The notes: generated from the letters alone by a model not told the origin. Positions 8,585-20,368 are shown, counted from the first letter of the stretch. The stretch is 64,000 nt of DNA from Pseudomonadota bacterium (GCA_020161615.1 JAIUPD010000001.1:576875-640874), one strand, 5' to 3'. Numbers and translations are program-made.

Positions 8585-8994
8585 TCAATGCGCCCCGCCC
8601 CCGCCCCTGAGCGCGTCATAGGCGCGGCGGTCCCGGCCCGTGGGGCGGCCGCCGGCTTCGGGCTGCGGCTGGCCGGCTTCGGGCGCCGGCCGGGCCGGGG
8701 TCAGATCGTCGTAAAGCGCCTGTGCCTCGGTGGCCGGGCCGCGCCGGGTGCCGGGGGCCAGCACCCTGACCACCCGCACCTCGCGCGCCTGCACGAAGGT
8801 CAACACATCCCCGGGCCGGACCGGCTGCGAGGGTTTCGCCACCGGCTGCCCGTTCAGCCGCATCGGACCGGCACAAGCCGCCGCCGCCAGGCTGCGCGAC
8901 TTGAAGAAGCGCGCGTGCCAGAGCCATTTGTCCAGACGGATCGGCCCCCCGCCATGAGGCGAAGGGCCGCTGTCCTGGTCCCGCTCAGGGGCCG

Positions 8995-8998
<4 letters not shown>
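8585..8998 (-). CDS. S4-domain RNA-binding protein (HslR/YrfH-like)
   Basis: The 137-residue basic protein has an S4 RNA-binding domain at about residues 19-80, starting IRLDKWLWHARFFKSRSLAA, with the conserved GQPVAKPSQPVRPGDVLTF turn. E. coli HslR binds stalled 50S subunits carrying peptidyl-tRNA, so a ribosome-rescue role is plausible by family. Its start overlaps the upstream helicase stop by ATGA (8995-8998), so translation is coupled and the two probably act together in RNA metabolism. The C-terminal 50 residues are low-complexity Pro/Ala/Arg. Confidence 0.88.
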
Positions 8999-11949
<2,951 letters not shown>

Positions 11950-11989
11950 CTGCTCGCCTGCCGCGCGATCGTGCGCTTACCGACCGGAC

Positions 11990-12571
11990 CTAAAGCGCCT
12001 GCCCGGCCGAGGCAAGCTCAAGCCGCGCGACCGAGTCGATGACCTGCTGCTGATGCGGATGGATCGCCAGCGACGCGCGATAGGCCGCCAGCGCTTCCTC
12101 GGGTCGGTCGAGTTGTTCCAGGATGATCCCCAGGCCCGCCAAGGCCCCGAAATGGCGCGGGTTCAGCCGCAGGACCTGCTCGATGTCCGACAGCGACTGC
12201 CCCAGCCGGTTGGCCAGGAAATAGGCCGTGGCGCGGCCGTTCCAGGCCTCGGCGAAATCGGGCGCATAATCGAGGACCGCGCTGAACTGGTCTATGGCCT
12301 CGGCCGCCTGCCCGGCCTGAAGCGCCGCCTCGCCGCGCTGGAACAGGTAATCGACCGTGGCCGAGCCCGATTGCCCCCAGGCGTTGAGAATCTGCCGCTC
12401 GATCCGCATCCAGCGGTCCTGCGCCGGGTCGGCCAACTGGTCGAGCAACAGCCCGACATCGGCCTCCTGCGCCTGCGCGGGAAGGGGAAGGACCGCCGGG
12501 CCGAGGCAAAGTGACGCGAACGTCAATGTTGCCGCCACGACAGGATTGAGGAACGCACGGGCCTGCTTCAT
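11990..12571 (-). CDS. Secreted tetratricopeptide-repeat protein
   Basis: The 193-residue protein has an N-terminal signal peptide (hydrophobic stretch VVAATLTFASLCLGPAVLPL, cleavage near AQA-QE). Three or so TPR units follow: AIDQFSAVLDYAPDFAEAWN, then SLSDIEQVLRLNPRHFGALA and EALAAYRASLAIHPHQQQVI. TPRs mediate protein contacts; it is probably a periplasmic scaffold. I preferred the start at 12571 (MKQARAF); in-frame ATGs at 12583 and 12643 add a basic extension that looks less like a signal peptide. It lies upstream of the helicase on the same strand. Confidence 0.82.
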   Translation of the reverse strand: MKQARAFLNPVVAATLTFASLCLGPAVLPLPAQAQEADVGLLLDQLADPAQDRWMRIERQILNAWGQSGSATVDYLFQRGEAALQAGQAAEAIDQFSAVLDYAPDFAEAWNGRATAYFLANRLGQSLSDIEQVLRLNPRHFGALAGLGIILEQLDRPEEALAAYRASLAIHPHQQQVIDSVARLELASAGQAL

Positions 12572-12658
12572 ACTGCCCAGCATAGCGCGTGCCGGGCGAA
12601 AGGCGAGAGGGCCGGATGCAGGGCGCGCGCGTGTCTTCATCACGATCAGGACAATACC

Positions 12659-12943
12659 ATGAGCGACATCATCCAGAAGGCGGTCGACGTGCTGGCCGCC
12701 CGCGTGCCCAGCTTCGACGGCTCGGCGAAATTCGTCATCGAGGGCGAGGGCGCCATCGTCCTCGACAACGCGGGTGTGCGCGCCGGCGACGAGGACACCG
12801 ATGTCACGCTGACCGCCTCGGCCGAGACGTTCCAGGGCCTGATCGAGGGCGATGTGAACCCGACGATGGCCTTCATGCAGGGCAAGCTGAAGATCGACGG
12901 TTCGATGGGGCAGGCGATGAAACTCGCCTCGGTCCTCGGCTAA
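12659..12943 (+). CDS. SCP2 sterol-binding domain protein
   Basis: A 94-residue protein consisting only of an SCP2-like domain: KFVIEGEGAIVLDNAGV, then DVTLTASAETFQGLIEGDVN, then AFMQGKLKIDGSMGQAMKL, the conserved lipid-binding helix. SCP2 folds bind lipids or acyl chains. The ATG at 12659 has AGGA seven bases upstream. It is followed after 4 bases by a lysophospholipase gene, suggesting a shared role in membrane-lipid turnover, though this is inference from context. Divergent from the TPR gene. Confidence 0.88.
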   Translation: MSDIIQKAVDVLAARVPSFDGSAKFVIEGEGAIVLDNAGVRAGDEDTDVTLTASAETFQGLIEGDVNPTMAFMQGKLKIDGSMGQAMKLASVLG

Positions 12944-12947
12944 GGCC

Positions 12948-13868
12948 TTGGCCGGACAGGCCCCCGCCCCGCTGGCCGAGTGCGGCGCGCCCGAGGGCGG
13001 GCGTGCTGTCTGGCTGCGGGCTGCGGATGGCGTGCGGTTCCGGGTCGGTTACTGGCCCGGCGAGCGTCTGGCGCTGGTTCTGCCCGGGCGCACCGAAGTC
13101 ATCGAGAAATACGGGCTGGTCGTGCGCGATCTGGCCGCCGCCGGCTGGGGCGCGCTGGTGGTCGACTGGCGGGGGCAGGGGCTGGCCGACCGGGCGCTGG
13201 CCGATCCCCTGCGCGGCCATGTCGGCGATTTCGCCGAATTTCAGCGCGACCTCGACGCGGTGCTGGATTTCGCACAGGCGCAGGCGCCGGGCCCGATGCC
13301 CTGGCTCGCGCATTCCATGGGCGGCTGCATCGCCCTGCGCGGTCTGACGCGGGGCCTGCCCTGCAAGGCCGTGGCCTTCAGCGCGCCGATGCTGGGCCTG
13401 GCGCAGGAGCCGGGGAAGCTGAGGGCGCTGGGCTGGCTCGCGGCGCTGGCCCGGCCGTTCCGCGCGGACCGGGGCTATGCGCCGACCACCGGCGCGGGTT
13501 TCGGCCTGCCGTCGATGGCGTTCGAGGGCAACAACCTGACCACCGACCCGGCGCAATTCGAGCGGATGAAGGCGCAAATCCTGGGCGATCCCCGGCTCTC
13601 GCTCGGCGGCCCCTCGCTGCGCTGGATGGCGGCCGCGCTGGCCGAGATCGCGGCGCTGGCGGCGCTGCCTTCGCCCGAGGTGCCCGCCCTCTTCGGCCTG
13701 GGCGGGGCCGAGGGGATCGTTTCCCCCGCCGCGGTCCGGGATCGCGCGGCGCGCTGGCCGGGGGCGGAACTGGCGGAATACCCGGGCGCGCGGCACGAGC
13801 TGCTGATGGAACGGCCCGAGGTGCGCGAGGATTTCCTGGCCCGCGTGTCGGCGCTGTTTTCCCGGTGA
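12948..13868 (+). CDS. Alpha/beta hydrolase, lysophospholipase-like
   Basis: The 306-residue protein belongs to the Hydrolase_4/PldB group (monoacylglycerol lipase-like). Motifs are LVVDWRGQGLADR near residue 65, LAHSMGGCIALRG as the nucleophile elbow at about 122-134 (Ser in HSMGG), and the terminal GARHELLMERPE providing the catalytic His. The start is a TTG at 12948, four bases after the SCP2 stop with AAGG just upstream; no better start exists before the conserved region. Probable substrates are lysophospholipids or monoacylglycerols. The gene ends against composite element copy B. Confidence 0.85.
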   Translation: MAGQAPAPLAECGAPEGGRAVWLRAADGVRFRVGYWPGERLALVLPGRTEVIEKYGLVVRDLAAAGWGALVVDWRGQGLADRALADPLRGHVGDFAEFQRDLDAVLDFAQAQAPGPMPWLAHSMGGCIALRGLTRGLPCKAVAFSAPMLGLAQEPGKLRALGWLAALARPFRADRGYAPTTGAGFGLPSMAFEGNNLTTDPAQFERMKAQILGDPRLSLGGPSLRWMAAALAEIAALAALPSPEVPALFGLGGAEGIVSPAAVRDRAARWPGAELAEYPGARHELLMERPEVREDFLARVSALFSR

Positions 13869-14066
13869 CGAGGGAAGCGGGGGGCCAGCCCACACGACTC
13901 CCGGCCGCGCCACGGGCGCGGCGTTCGCGGCTGAAACGCGCCACTGGCGCGTTTCCGAGACGCCGCTCACCCCCCGCCAAAGGGGGTTTTCCACCCCCTT
14001 TGGGAACCCCCGAGGATATTTCCAGAACGAAGATGAACGCGGGTGGGTCGCTGAACGCGAGGTTAA
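13869..14066. repeat. Composite intergenic element, copy B (partial)
   Basis: It begins at the pldB-like stop codon. Modules in order are the GC-rich hairpin module (13900-13970, with CGCGCCA/TGGCGCG), a hairpin CCAAAGGGGG (13977-13986) / CCCCCTTTGG (13994-14003) with loop TTTTCCA, and a single GAGGATATTT arm at 14012-14021. A degenerate dyad TGAA-N7-TTAA follows at 14052-14066. The second inverted arm is missing. The remaining 14067-14204 holds a terminator-like hairpin and the leader of the aldo/keto reductase gene. Confidence 0.7.
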
Positions 14067-14104
14067 TGCGCTTCTCTATCGCGTTGGAATCATTGAACCC
14101 GCGT

Positions 14105-14135
14105 CGCTGTCCCACGCATGGGACAGCGGGTTTTT
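14105..14135 (+). terminator. Strong intrinsic terminator or sRNA 3' end
   Basis: A perfect 10-bp stem CGCTGTCCCA (14105-14114) / TGGGACAGCG (14119-14128) with a four-base loop CGCA is followed by GG and TTTTT. It is 237 bases after the hydrolase stop and 70 bases before the aldo/keto reductase start. It either terminates read-through from upstream or ends a small RNA starting in the AT-richer stretch at about 14040-14100. Confidence 0.75.
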
Positions 14136-14204
14136 CCGGGAGAGCAAGCCTTGACCCCGCGGCCGATTGACCGCACCTAGGGGCGGTCAGCTGCGGAGGG
14201 ATTG

Positions 14205-15203
14205 ATGCAGAAACGTGTCCTGGGGTCCTCAGGGATCGAAGTGTCGGCCATCGGCTACGGCGCCATGTCGTTCTCGGATTTCTACGGGCCGACCAACGAG
14301 GCGGCCTCGCATGCGATCCTCGACCTGATGCGGGACGAGGGGGTGAACCACCTCGACACCTCGAACGTCTACGGCAACGGCCGCTCCGAGCAATGGATCG
14401 GCAGCTATCTGGCAAGGAACCCCGGCGCGCGGGCCGAGTTCGTGATCGCGACCAAGGCGGGGATCAGCCGCGACGCCCAGGGCGCCCGCAAGCTCGACAA
14501 CGACCCGGCCTATCTGGAGGGTGAACTCGACAAGAGCCTCCAGCGGATGGGGGTGGATCACGTCGACCTCTTCTACGTCCACCGGCGCGAGGCGGACCGC
14601 CCGATCGAGGAGGTCGCCGAGACGCTGGAGCGCCTGCGCCGCTCGGGCAAGACCCGCGCGGTGGGGTTTTCCGAGATCGCGCCCTCGTCCCTGCGCCGCG
14701 CCGCCGCGGTCACGCAGATCGACGCCGTGCAGTCGGAATATTCGCTCGCCACCCGCTCGCCGGAACTGGGTCTGGTGCAGGCCTGCGCCGAACTTGGGGC
14801 CTCGCTGGTCGCCTTCTCGCCGGTCGGGCGCTCGATGCTGACCGACAACCCGATCCGGCCCGACCAGATCGGCGAGATCCCGTTCCTCAAGATCAATCCC
14901 CGCTTCGCCCCCGGCAATCACCAGGCGAATCTGGCGCTGACCGATGGCCTCAGGGCGCTGGCGGCCGAGATGGGCGAGCCCACGGCGGCGCTGGCCAATG
15001 CCTGGCTTCTGTCGCGCGGCGATCACATCCTGCCGATCCCCGGCACCCGCTCGGTCCAGCATTTCCGCGAATGCCTGCGCGGGGCGGCGATCACCCTGAC
15101 CGAGGCCGATCTGGCGCGGATCGAGGGGATCCTGCCGGTCGGCTGGGCCCATGGCGACCGCTATGACGTGGTGCAATGGATCGGCCCGGAGCGCTATTGC
15201 TGA
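14205..15203 (+). CDS. Aldo/keto reductase
   Basis: NADPH-dependent oxidoreductase of the AKR superfamily with 332 residues. The catalytic tetrad is visible as Asp51, Tyr56, Lys84 and His126 (HLDTSNVYG, VIATKAG and LFYVHRR). The cofactor loop is LPIPGTRSVQHFRECL near residue 285. I chose the ATG at 14205, preceded by GGAGG at 14195-14199; a TTG one codon earlier is also possible. Sequence features such as YSLATRSPELGLV resemble the AKR13/YajO-type subgroup. Substrate unknown. It is isolated, with a terminator upstream and a composite repeat downstream. Confidence 0.9.
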   Translation: MQKRVLGSSGIEVSAIGYGAMSFSDFYGPTNEAASHAILDLMRDEGVNHLDTSNVYGNGRSEQWIGSYLARNPGARAEFVIATKAGISRDAQGARKLDNDPAYLEGELDKSLQRMGVDHVDLFYVHRREADRPIEEVAETLERLRRSGKTRAVGFSEIAPSSLRRAAAVTQIDAVQSEYSLATRSPELGLVQACAELGASLVAFSPVGRSMLTDNPIRPDQIGEIPFLKINPRFAPGNHQANLALTDGLRALAAEMGEPTAALANAWLLSRGDHILPIPGTRSVQHFRECLRGAAITLTEADLARIEGILPVGWAHGDRYDVVQWIGPERYC

Positions 15204-15212
15204 CGGGCTTGC

Positions 15213-15318
15213 GCGACGTTTAACCCCTTGTTAACCGCGCATCTTTGTTCTGAAAATATCCTCAGGGGGTGAAGTCGCCCCCGGGGCGACGAGGGGGCAG
15301 AATGCCCCCTCTCTTCGT
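15213..15318. repeat. Composite intergenic element, copy C (half copy)
   Basis: This fills the gap between the convergent aldo/keto reductase and acyl-CoA ligase genes. It has a TTAA-CCCCTTG-TTAA dyad at 15220-15234, then 19 bases, then the arm AAATATCCTC at 15254-15263. Two hairpins follow: GTCGCCC (15274-15280) / GGGCGAC (15284-15290), and GAGGGGGCA / TGCCCCCTC at about 15291-15311. The left arm is absent. The hairpins probably terminate transcription from both sides. Confidence 0.7.
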
Positions 15319-16872
15319 TCAGGCAGGCGCCGTCATCCGGTCCCTGAGCACCCGCCGCAGGATCTTGCCCGAGGCCGATTTCGGGATCGCCTCCACCACC
15401 TCCAGCCGGCGGATCTGCTTGTAATGGGCGATCTCGGGCGCGAGATGGGCCTGCACTTCAGCCAGCGAGGGCGGGTCGGCCGCCACGATGAAGGCCATCG
15501 GCGCCTCGCCCGATTCCGCATCCTGCACCCCGATCACCGCCGCGTCGGTGATCTTCGGATGGGTCAGGATCAGCGCCTCCAGCTCGGCGGGCGCGACCTG
15601 GAAGCCCTTGACCTTGATCAGCTCCTTCAGCCGGTCGGTGATATAGAGATAGCCGTCCGCGTCGAAATGGCCGATGTCGCCGGTGCGGAGCCAGCCATCC
15701 TGAACGATGGTCTCGGCCGTCGCCCCGGGATTGTTGAGGTAGCCCTTCATCACCTGCGGTCCCTTCACCCAGATCTCGCCATCGGCGCCGGGCGGAAGAT
15801 CCTGCAGCGTCGCCGGATTGACGATGCGGCATTGCGTGTTGGGGATCGTCATGCCCGAGGCGCCCGCCCGGCCGCGGCCCCGGGGCGAGACATGGCTGCC
15901 GGGGCTGAGTTCGGTCATGCCGTAGCCCTGCGTGGCATGGGCACCCAGCCGCCTGCCCATCGCCTCGGCCAATTCGGCGCCGAGGGGCGCGGCGGCCGAG
16001 TTGATCTGGGTCAGGCAGCCGAGGTCGAACTTGTCGACCAGCGGGTGCTTGGCCAAGGCCAGTGCCACCGGCGGCACGATCCACATGCGCGGCGTGCGGT
16101 AGGTCTCGCACAGCGACAGGAACATCTCCAGATCGAAGCGGGGCATGGTCACCAGCCGACCCCCGGCGGCGATATAGACATTCATCAGTACATGCAGGCC
16201 GTAGATGTGGAAGAAGGGCAGGAAGGCCACGGTCGCCTCGCCCCGCGCCAGATCCGCCACGGCCAGTAGCTGATCCGCGTTCACGGTGAGGTTGCGCTGG
16301 GTCAGCATCACGCCCTTGGGCAGGCCGGTCGTTCCCGAGGAATAGGGCAGGCAGACCACGTGTTCGTCCAGATCCACCGCCACCTGTTCGGCCATGGGCT
16401 GCCCCATGAAATCGGCGAGGCCCGCGGCCCCGTCGGCGGCGGGGCCGATCAAAACAATCTCGCGCACCCGGGTGCCCTTGATCCCCTCGCGCGCCGTGTC
16501 CAGGAAGGGGGCCACCGTCACCAGAAGTTCGGCGCCCGAGTCGATCAGCTGGTGGCGCAATTCATGCGCCGTGTAGGTCGGGTTTACCGTGGTCACACAG
16601 CCGCCTGCCCAGGCGGCGGCGTGAAACACGGTGCAGAACTCGGGGACATTGGGCGCCATCAGCGCCACGCAGCCGCCCGGGGCATAGCCGCGCGCGGTGA
16701 GGCCCCCGGCCAGGGCCTTGACCGACTGCATGAACTGCGCGCCGGTCAGGCTGCGGCCGGTGGGACCGTCGATCAGGATCGTTGCCTCGGGGTCGATACC
16801 CTGGAAAACCCGCTGGGTGATGCTCAGATCGCTGATCGGAATCTCGGGAAAGGGGCTGTTGATGATGGTCAT
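15319..16872 (-). CDS. AMP-dependent acyl-CoA ligase (4-coumarate-CoA ligase-like)
   Basis: Adenylate-forming enzyme of 517 residues that activates a carboxylic acid to its CoA thioester. Diagnostic motifs are LPYSSGTTGLPKGVML (P-loop-like, near residue 168), YGMTELSPGSH near 317, GWLRTGDIGHFDADGYLYIT near 393, the hinge DRLKELIKVKGFQVAPAELE, and PKSASGKILRR at the end with the catalytic Lys. Overall it is closest in style to 4-coumarate-CoA ligases and medium-chain acyl ligases; the natural substrate cannot be called. No pathway partner adjoins it. Confidence 0.88.
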   Translation of the reverse strand: MTIINSPFPEIPISDLSITQRVFQGIDPEATILIDGPTGRSLTGAQFMQSVKALAGGLTARGYAPGGCVALMAPNVPEFCTVFHAAAWAGGCVTTVNPTYTAHELRHQLIDSGAELLVTVAPFLDTAREGIKGTRVREIVLIGPAADGAAGLADFMGQPMAEQVAVDLDEHVVCLPYSSGTTGLPKGVMLTQRNLTVNADQLLAVADLARGEATVAFLPFFHIYGLHVLMNVYIAAGGRLVTMPRFDLEMFLSLCETYRTPRMWIVPPVALALAKHPLVDKFDLGCLTQINSAAAPLGAELAEAMGRRLGAHATQGYGMTELSPGSHVSPRGRGRAGASGMTIPNTQCRIVNPATLQDLPPGADGEIWVKGPQVMKGYLNNPGATAETIVQDGWLRTGDIGHFDADGYLYITDRLKELIKVKGFQVAPAELEALILTHPKITDAAVIGVQDAESGEAPMAFIVAADPPSLAEVQAHLAPEIAHYKQIRRLEVVEAIPKSASGKILRRVLRDRMTAPA

Positions 16873-17015
16873 GGTCGATCCTCCCGAGGGTAGCTTATCA
16901 GCCCGGCGCCCCCTGCCTAGCCCTTGGGGCCCGGGGCGGGATCGCGCGCGGGGACGTGATTTTACCGGTGGGTCCGGTTGGGGCAGCCTTCCGGCAGAGC
17001 GGCGGGAGAGCGACC

Positions 17016-17504
17016 ATGAAGCGGGCGGTGGTGTTGGGCATTTTGCTGGGGGTGCCGGGATGGGCCGGGGCGCAGCAGGGCGCGCCGGATCTGGTGGCCT
17101 ATGGCAGCCGGGCCGGAATGGAGGTCACCATCCTGTCGCGCCAGGGGATCGACAGCGCGGCGGCTGAGGTGCGCGTCGCCCATACGCCCGAGAATGCGCG
17201 GGCCTTCTGCACGCTCTATGTCATGGATCCGTCCGAGGCCTGCGTGACGGCGACTCTGGCCGATGTCGCGGGCTGGGTCGGTGACCGGATCGCGGGCGAT
17301 TGTACGGCGGGCGTCTTCACCGGACTCTGGGGCGGGCGGATGCGGTTCCTGGGCCGCTTGCCCGCGCGCAGCGAGTTCGGTGCCGAATGGGATTTCCGCG
17401 AGGAAGGCAGCGACACGCCGCTCGATGGCACCACGGCCAGCGGCTATGGCGTGGTGCTGGACCAGTTCCGGTCGATCTGTCCGGCGCGTTTGGCCGAGGG
17501 GTAG
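17016..17504 (+). CDS. Secreted protein of unknown function
   Basis: I do not recognise the family. The 162-residue product has a clear signal peptide (MKRAVVLGILLGVPGWAGAQ, cleavage after Ala19 or near). The mature part has four cysteines (CTLYVMDPSEACV, DCTAG and ICPARL) that could form two disulfides, and alternating strands. The start at 17016 is chosen for the signal peptide and the GGGAG just upstream; the open frame continues upstream without such features. It is divergent from the ligase gene and convergent with doxX with only 3 bases between stops. Confidence 0.7.
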   Translation: MKRAVVLGILLGVPGWAGAQQGAPDLVAYGSRAGMEVTILSRQGIDSAAAEVRVAHTPENARAFCTLYVMDPSEACVTATLADVAGWVGDRIAGDCTAGVFTGLWGGRMRFLGRLPARSEFGAEWDFREEGSDTPLDGTTASGYGVVLDQFRSICPARLAEG

Positions 17505-17507
17505 GGC

Positions 17508-17897
17508 TTAGCCCCTGCCGAAGGGAAAGAGCCGCCGCAGGGCGGGGCTGCGCAGCCAGAGCCCGCCCCACATCATCACCCCCAGATAGACGCCGAAGAG
17601 CGTATGCGAGGCCAGCGGCGAGCCGGCGCGGATCTGCGTGGTGATGGCGCCGCCGAGGATCGCCATCATCAGCACCGCGCCCAGCGTGGCGGTCGGCGGG
17701 TAGAGAAACAGCAGCGTGCAGGCCAGTTCCAGAAGGCCGATCAGCAGGATCGGCGCCTCGGTCCAGCCCAGCGCGGTCATGGTTTCCTGCGCCACATCGA
17801 GGCCCAGCAGCTTGGGCGCGACCGAGGCGCCCAGCATGAAAAGCGCGAAAAGGCCCGAGAGGACCCAGCCGAGGCGGGCGAGGGCGGTATCGGACAT
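17508..17897 (-). CDS. DoxX family membrane protein
   Basis: The 129-residue protein has four predicted membrane segments: about residues 8-28 (WVLSGLFALFMLGASVAP), 45-65 (EAPILLIGLLELACTLLFLY), 70-88 and 98-115 (FGVYLGVMMWGGLWL). DoxX-like proteins are small integral membrane proteins, some linked to redox or organic-peroxide responses, others unknown. The start at 17897 (MSDTALARLG) is preferred to the longer frame because the upstream 27 codons overlap the operator region. A TetR-type palindrome lies 36-55 bases before this start, so it is probably repressed by a TetR regulator encoded elsewhere. Confidence 0.82.
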   Translation of the reverse strand: MSDTALARLGWVLSGLFALFMLGASVAPKLLGLDVAQETMTALGWTEAPILLIGLLELACTLLFLYPPTATLGAVLMMAILGGAITTQIRAGSPLASHTLFGVYLGVMMWGGLWLRSPALRRLFPFGRG

Positions 17898-17932
17898 CGG
17901 CGGCTCCTGTGGCTGACCCGGGTTCATTACGC

Positions 17933-17952
17933 GACATACCGGTCGGTATGTC
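17933..17952. promoter_or_regulatory. TetR-type operator upstream of doxX
   Basis: Perfect palindrome GACATACC-N4-GGTATGTC with spacer GGTC. The half-site core ATACC/GGTAT is typical of operators of TetR-family repressors controlling small redox or efflux genes. It sits between doxX (minus) and rpsA (plus), 38 bases upstream of the rpsA -35 box, so doxX is the more likely target. Confidence 0.72.
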
Positions 17953-17989
17953 AAGCCCGGGCGAGCCCAACAAATCAAGGCCGGAACGC

Positions 17990-18018
17990 TTGCCAGCGGG
18001 CGCCAATGCGTCTATAGC
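17990..18018 (+). promoter_or_regulatory. Probable sigma-70 promoter of rpsA
   Basis: TTGCCA at 17990-17995, a 17-base spacer and TATAGC at 18013-18018. It implies a leader of roughly 125 bases before the rpsA start, long enough for the autogenous control known for S1 in E. coli. Confidence 0.55.
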
Positions 18019-18149
18019 GCGCGCATCCCGAGGCGCATTGGCAGCGGGCGCCCCGGCGGCGCCGATTGCCGCTTTGGGGAACGAGCAGCGAAAGACCGGC
18101 GGATCCAACCGTCTGGCCAGTGAAACAGAACCAAAGGAACTGAACTCAT

Positions 18150-19823
18150 ATGACCAATGCTATGGCTGAATTCGAGGCCCTTCTCAACGAGAGTCTCGAG
18201 ATCGACACCCCCCAGGAAGGGACGGTTGTCAAAGGTCGGGTTATCGCCATCGAGGCGGGCCAGGCCATCATCGACGTCGGCTACAAGATGGAAGGCCGCG
18301 TCGATCTGAAAGAATTCGCGAACCCCGGCGAGGCCCCCGAAGTCGCCATCGGCGACGAGGTCGAGGTCTATCTGGAGCGCGTCGAGAACGCCCGCGGCGA
18401 AGCCGTGGTGAGCCGCGAAAAGGCCCGCCGCGAAGCCGCCTGGGACCGCCTCGAGAAAGCCTTCGAGAAAGAACTGCGCGTCGACGGCGCGATCTTCGGC
18501 CGCGTCAAGGGTGGCTTCACCGTTGACCTGGGCGGCGCCGTGGCGTTCCTGCCCGGCTCGCAGGTCGACGTCCGCCCCGTGCGCGATGCCGGCCCGCTGA
18601 TGGGTCTGAAACAGCCGTTCCAGATCCTGAAAATGGACCGTCGCCGCGGCAACATCGTCGTGTCGCGTCGCGCCATCCTGGAAGAAAGCCGCGCCGAACA
18701 GCGCGCCGAAGTCATCGGCAAGCTGGCCGAAGGCCAGGTGCTGGATGGCGTCGTCAAGAACATCACCGAATACGGTGCGTTCGTTGACCTCGGCGGTGTC
18801 GATGGCCTGCTGCACGTCACCGACATGGCCTGGCGCCGCATCAACCACCCGTCCGAAGTCCTGTCGATCGGCCAGAGCCTCAAGGTTCAGGTCATCAAGA
18901 TCAACAAGGAAACCCACCGCATCAGCCTGGGCATCAAGCAGCTGCAAGCCGATCCGTGGGATTCGGTCGAGCGCAGCTACCCGCTGGGTTCGGTGCACAA
19001 GGGCCGCGTGACCAACATCACCGACTACGGCGCGTTCGTCGAGCTGGAGCCGGGGGTCGAGGGTCTTGTCCACGTCTCGGAAATGAGCTGGACCAAGAAG
19101 AACGTGCACCCCGGCAAGATCGTCTCGACCTCGCAGGAAGTCGAAGTCATGGTCCTGGAAATCGACTCGGCCAAGCGCCGCGTCTCGCTCGGCCTCAAGC
19201 AGACCCAGCGCAATCCGTGGGAAGTCTTCGCCGAGAACCATCCCTCGGGCTCGGCCATCGAGGGCGAAGTCAAGAACATCACCGAATTCGGTCTGTTCAT
19301 CGGCCTGGACGGCGACATCGACGGCATGGTTCACCTCAGCGACCTGTCGTGGGATCAGCGCGGCGAGGAAGCCATCCAGTCGTACCGCAAGGGCGACATG
19401 GTGCAGGCCTCGGTTCTGGAAGTCGACGTCGAGCGTGAGCGCATCTCGCTCTCGATCAAGGCTCTGGGCGCCGATACCTTCTCGGAAGCGATCGACGGCG
19501 TGAAGCGCGGTTCGGTCATCACCGTCGAGGTCACCGCCATCGAAGACGGCGGCATCGAGGTCGATTACAACGGCATGAAGTCCTTCATCCGCCGTTCGGA
19601 CCTGGCCCGCGACCGTGCCGACCAGCGCCCCGAGCGCTTCGGCGTCGGCGACAAGGTCGATGTCCGCGTTACCTCGGTCGATTCGAAGACCCGCAAGCTG
19701 GGCCTGTCGATCAAGGCGCGCGAGATCGCCGAAGAGAAGGAAGCCGTCGAGCAATATGGCTCGTCGGATGCCGGCGCTTCGCTGGGCGACATCCTCGGCG
19801 CCGCGCTGCGCGGCAACAACTGA
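18150..19823 (+). CDS. rpsA: 30S ribosomal protein S1
   Basis: The 557-residue protein has six S1 RNA-binding repeats, the full-length form of Gram-negative bacteria; it recruits mRNA to the 30S subunit. Repeats are seen as [21 protein letters not shown] (starting near residue 24, written here only in part), [60 protein letters not shown] and two degenerate units. The start is ATG at 18150 with AAGGAAC upstream. Codons are strongly biased to translationally optimal C-ending ones. cmk, often upstream in other bacteria, is absent. A strong terminator follows. Confidence 0.98.
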   Translation: MTNAMAEFEALLNESLEIDTPQEGTVVKGRVIAIEAGQAIIDVGYKMEGRVDLKEFANPGEAPEVAIGDEVEVYLERVENARGEAVVSREKARREAAWDRLEKAFEKELRVDGAIFGRVKGGFTVDLGGAVAFLPGSQVDVRPVRDAGPLMGLKQPFQILKMDRRRGNIVVSRRAILEESRAEQRAEVIGKLAEGQVLDGVVKNITEYGAFVDLGGVDGLLHVTDMAWRRINHPSEVLSIGQSLKVQVIKINKETHRISLGIKQLQADPWDSVERSYPLGSVHKGRVTNITDYGAFVELEPGVEGLVHVSEMSWTKKNVHPGKIVSTSQEVEVMVLEIDSAKRRVSLGLKQTQRNPWEVFAENHPSGSAIEGEVKNITEFGLFIGLDGDIDGMVHLSDLSWDQRGEEAIQSYRKGDMVQASVLEVDVERERISLSIKALGADTFSEAIDGVKRGSVITVEVTAIEDGGIEVDYNGMKSFIRRSDLARDRADQRPERFGVGDKVDVRVTSVDSKTRKLGLSIKAREIAEEKEAVEQYGSSDAGASLGDILGAALRGNN

Positions 19824-19851
19824 TCGGCTCAGGCCTGATCGCCAATCCCGG

Positions 19852-19879
19852 AGGGCCCCGCCGACAGGCGGGGCCCTTT
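19852..19879 (+). terminator. Intrinsic terminator of rpsA
   Basis: An 11-bp perfect stem AGGGCCCCGCC (19852-19862) / GGCGGGGCCCT (19867-19877), loop GACA, followed by TT. It is 29 bases after the stop and separates rpsA from ihfB. Confidence 0.88.
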
Positions 19880-19983
19880 GCCATTCGGGCGGTGATTCGC
19901 CGGGCCGACGCCGCGGGGTGGCCCGGCAAGGCGGCAGCATCGGCGATCTTTCGGCGCAAACATGCGGATTCGTGCAGTTTTCA

Positions 19984-20011
19984 TTGTGCCCGCCGGAATC
20001 TGGCCTATAGT
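19984..20011 (+). promoter_or_regulatory. Probable promoter of ihfB-lapA-trpF
   Basis: TTGTGC at 19984-19989, 16-base spacer, TATAGT at 20006-20011, in an AT-richer stretch after the rpsA terminator. It lies about 70 bases before the ihfB start and is the only good -35/-10 pair in this gap. Confidence 0.5.
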
Positions 20012-20080
20012 CAGAACCTCGCCAAGGCGCCCCACAGAAGCGCCCGTTCACACCATCTGTTGCCACCTGGGGGGGAGGCG

Positions 20081-20368
20081 ATGATCCGTTCGGAACTGAT
20101 CCAGAAGCTTGCCGAGGCCAATCCGCATCTCTACCAGCGCGACGTCGAGCGCATCGTGAATACTTTCTTCGACGAGATCATCGAAGCCCTTGCCAGGGGC
20201 GAGCGGGTCGAGTTGCGCGGGTTCGGCGCCTTCTCGGTGAAACAGCGCGATGCGCGCACGGGCCGGAACCCACGCACCGGCGAGACCGTCGATGTCGATG
20301 AAAAATGCGTGCCCTTCTTCAAGACCGGCAAGCTCTTGCGTGACCGGCTCAACGGACTGGCCGAGTAA
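20081..20368 (+). CDS. ihfB: Integration host factor subunit beta
   Basis: DNA-bending histone-like protein; pairs with IhfA. The 95 residues match the family throughout: [20 protein letters not shown] at the start, [20 protein letters not shown], then [20 protein letters not shown] with the conserved arm Pro (NPRTGE) that intercalates into DNA near residue 66. The start ATG at 20081 follows GGGGGAGG. It precedes lapA by 18 bases and is the first gene of a likely ihfB-lapA-trpF transcript, a conserved Rhodobacterales arrangement. Confidence 0.97.
   Translation: MIRSELIQKLAEANPHLYQRDVERIVNTFFDEIIEALARGERVELRGFGAFSVKQRDARTGRNPRTGETVDVDEKCVPFFKTGKLLRDRLNGLAE

Noticed and set aside
18012-20066. 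A 684-codon minus-strand ORF covering rpsA
   Set aside because: Shadow of the S1 gene; its apparent repeats mirror the six S1 domains, and no start signal or domain supports it.
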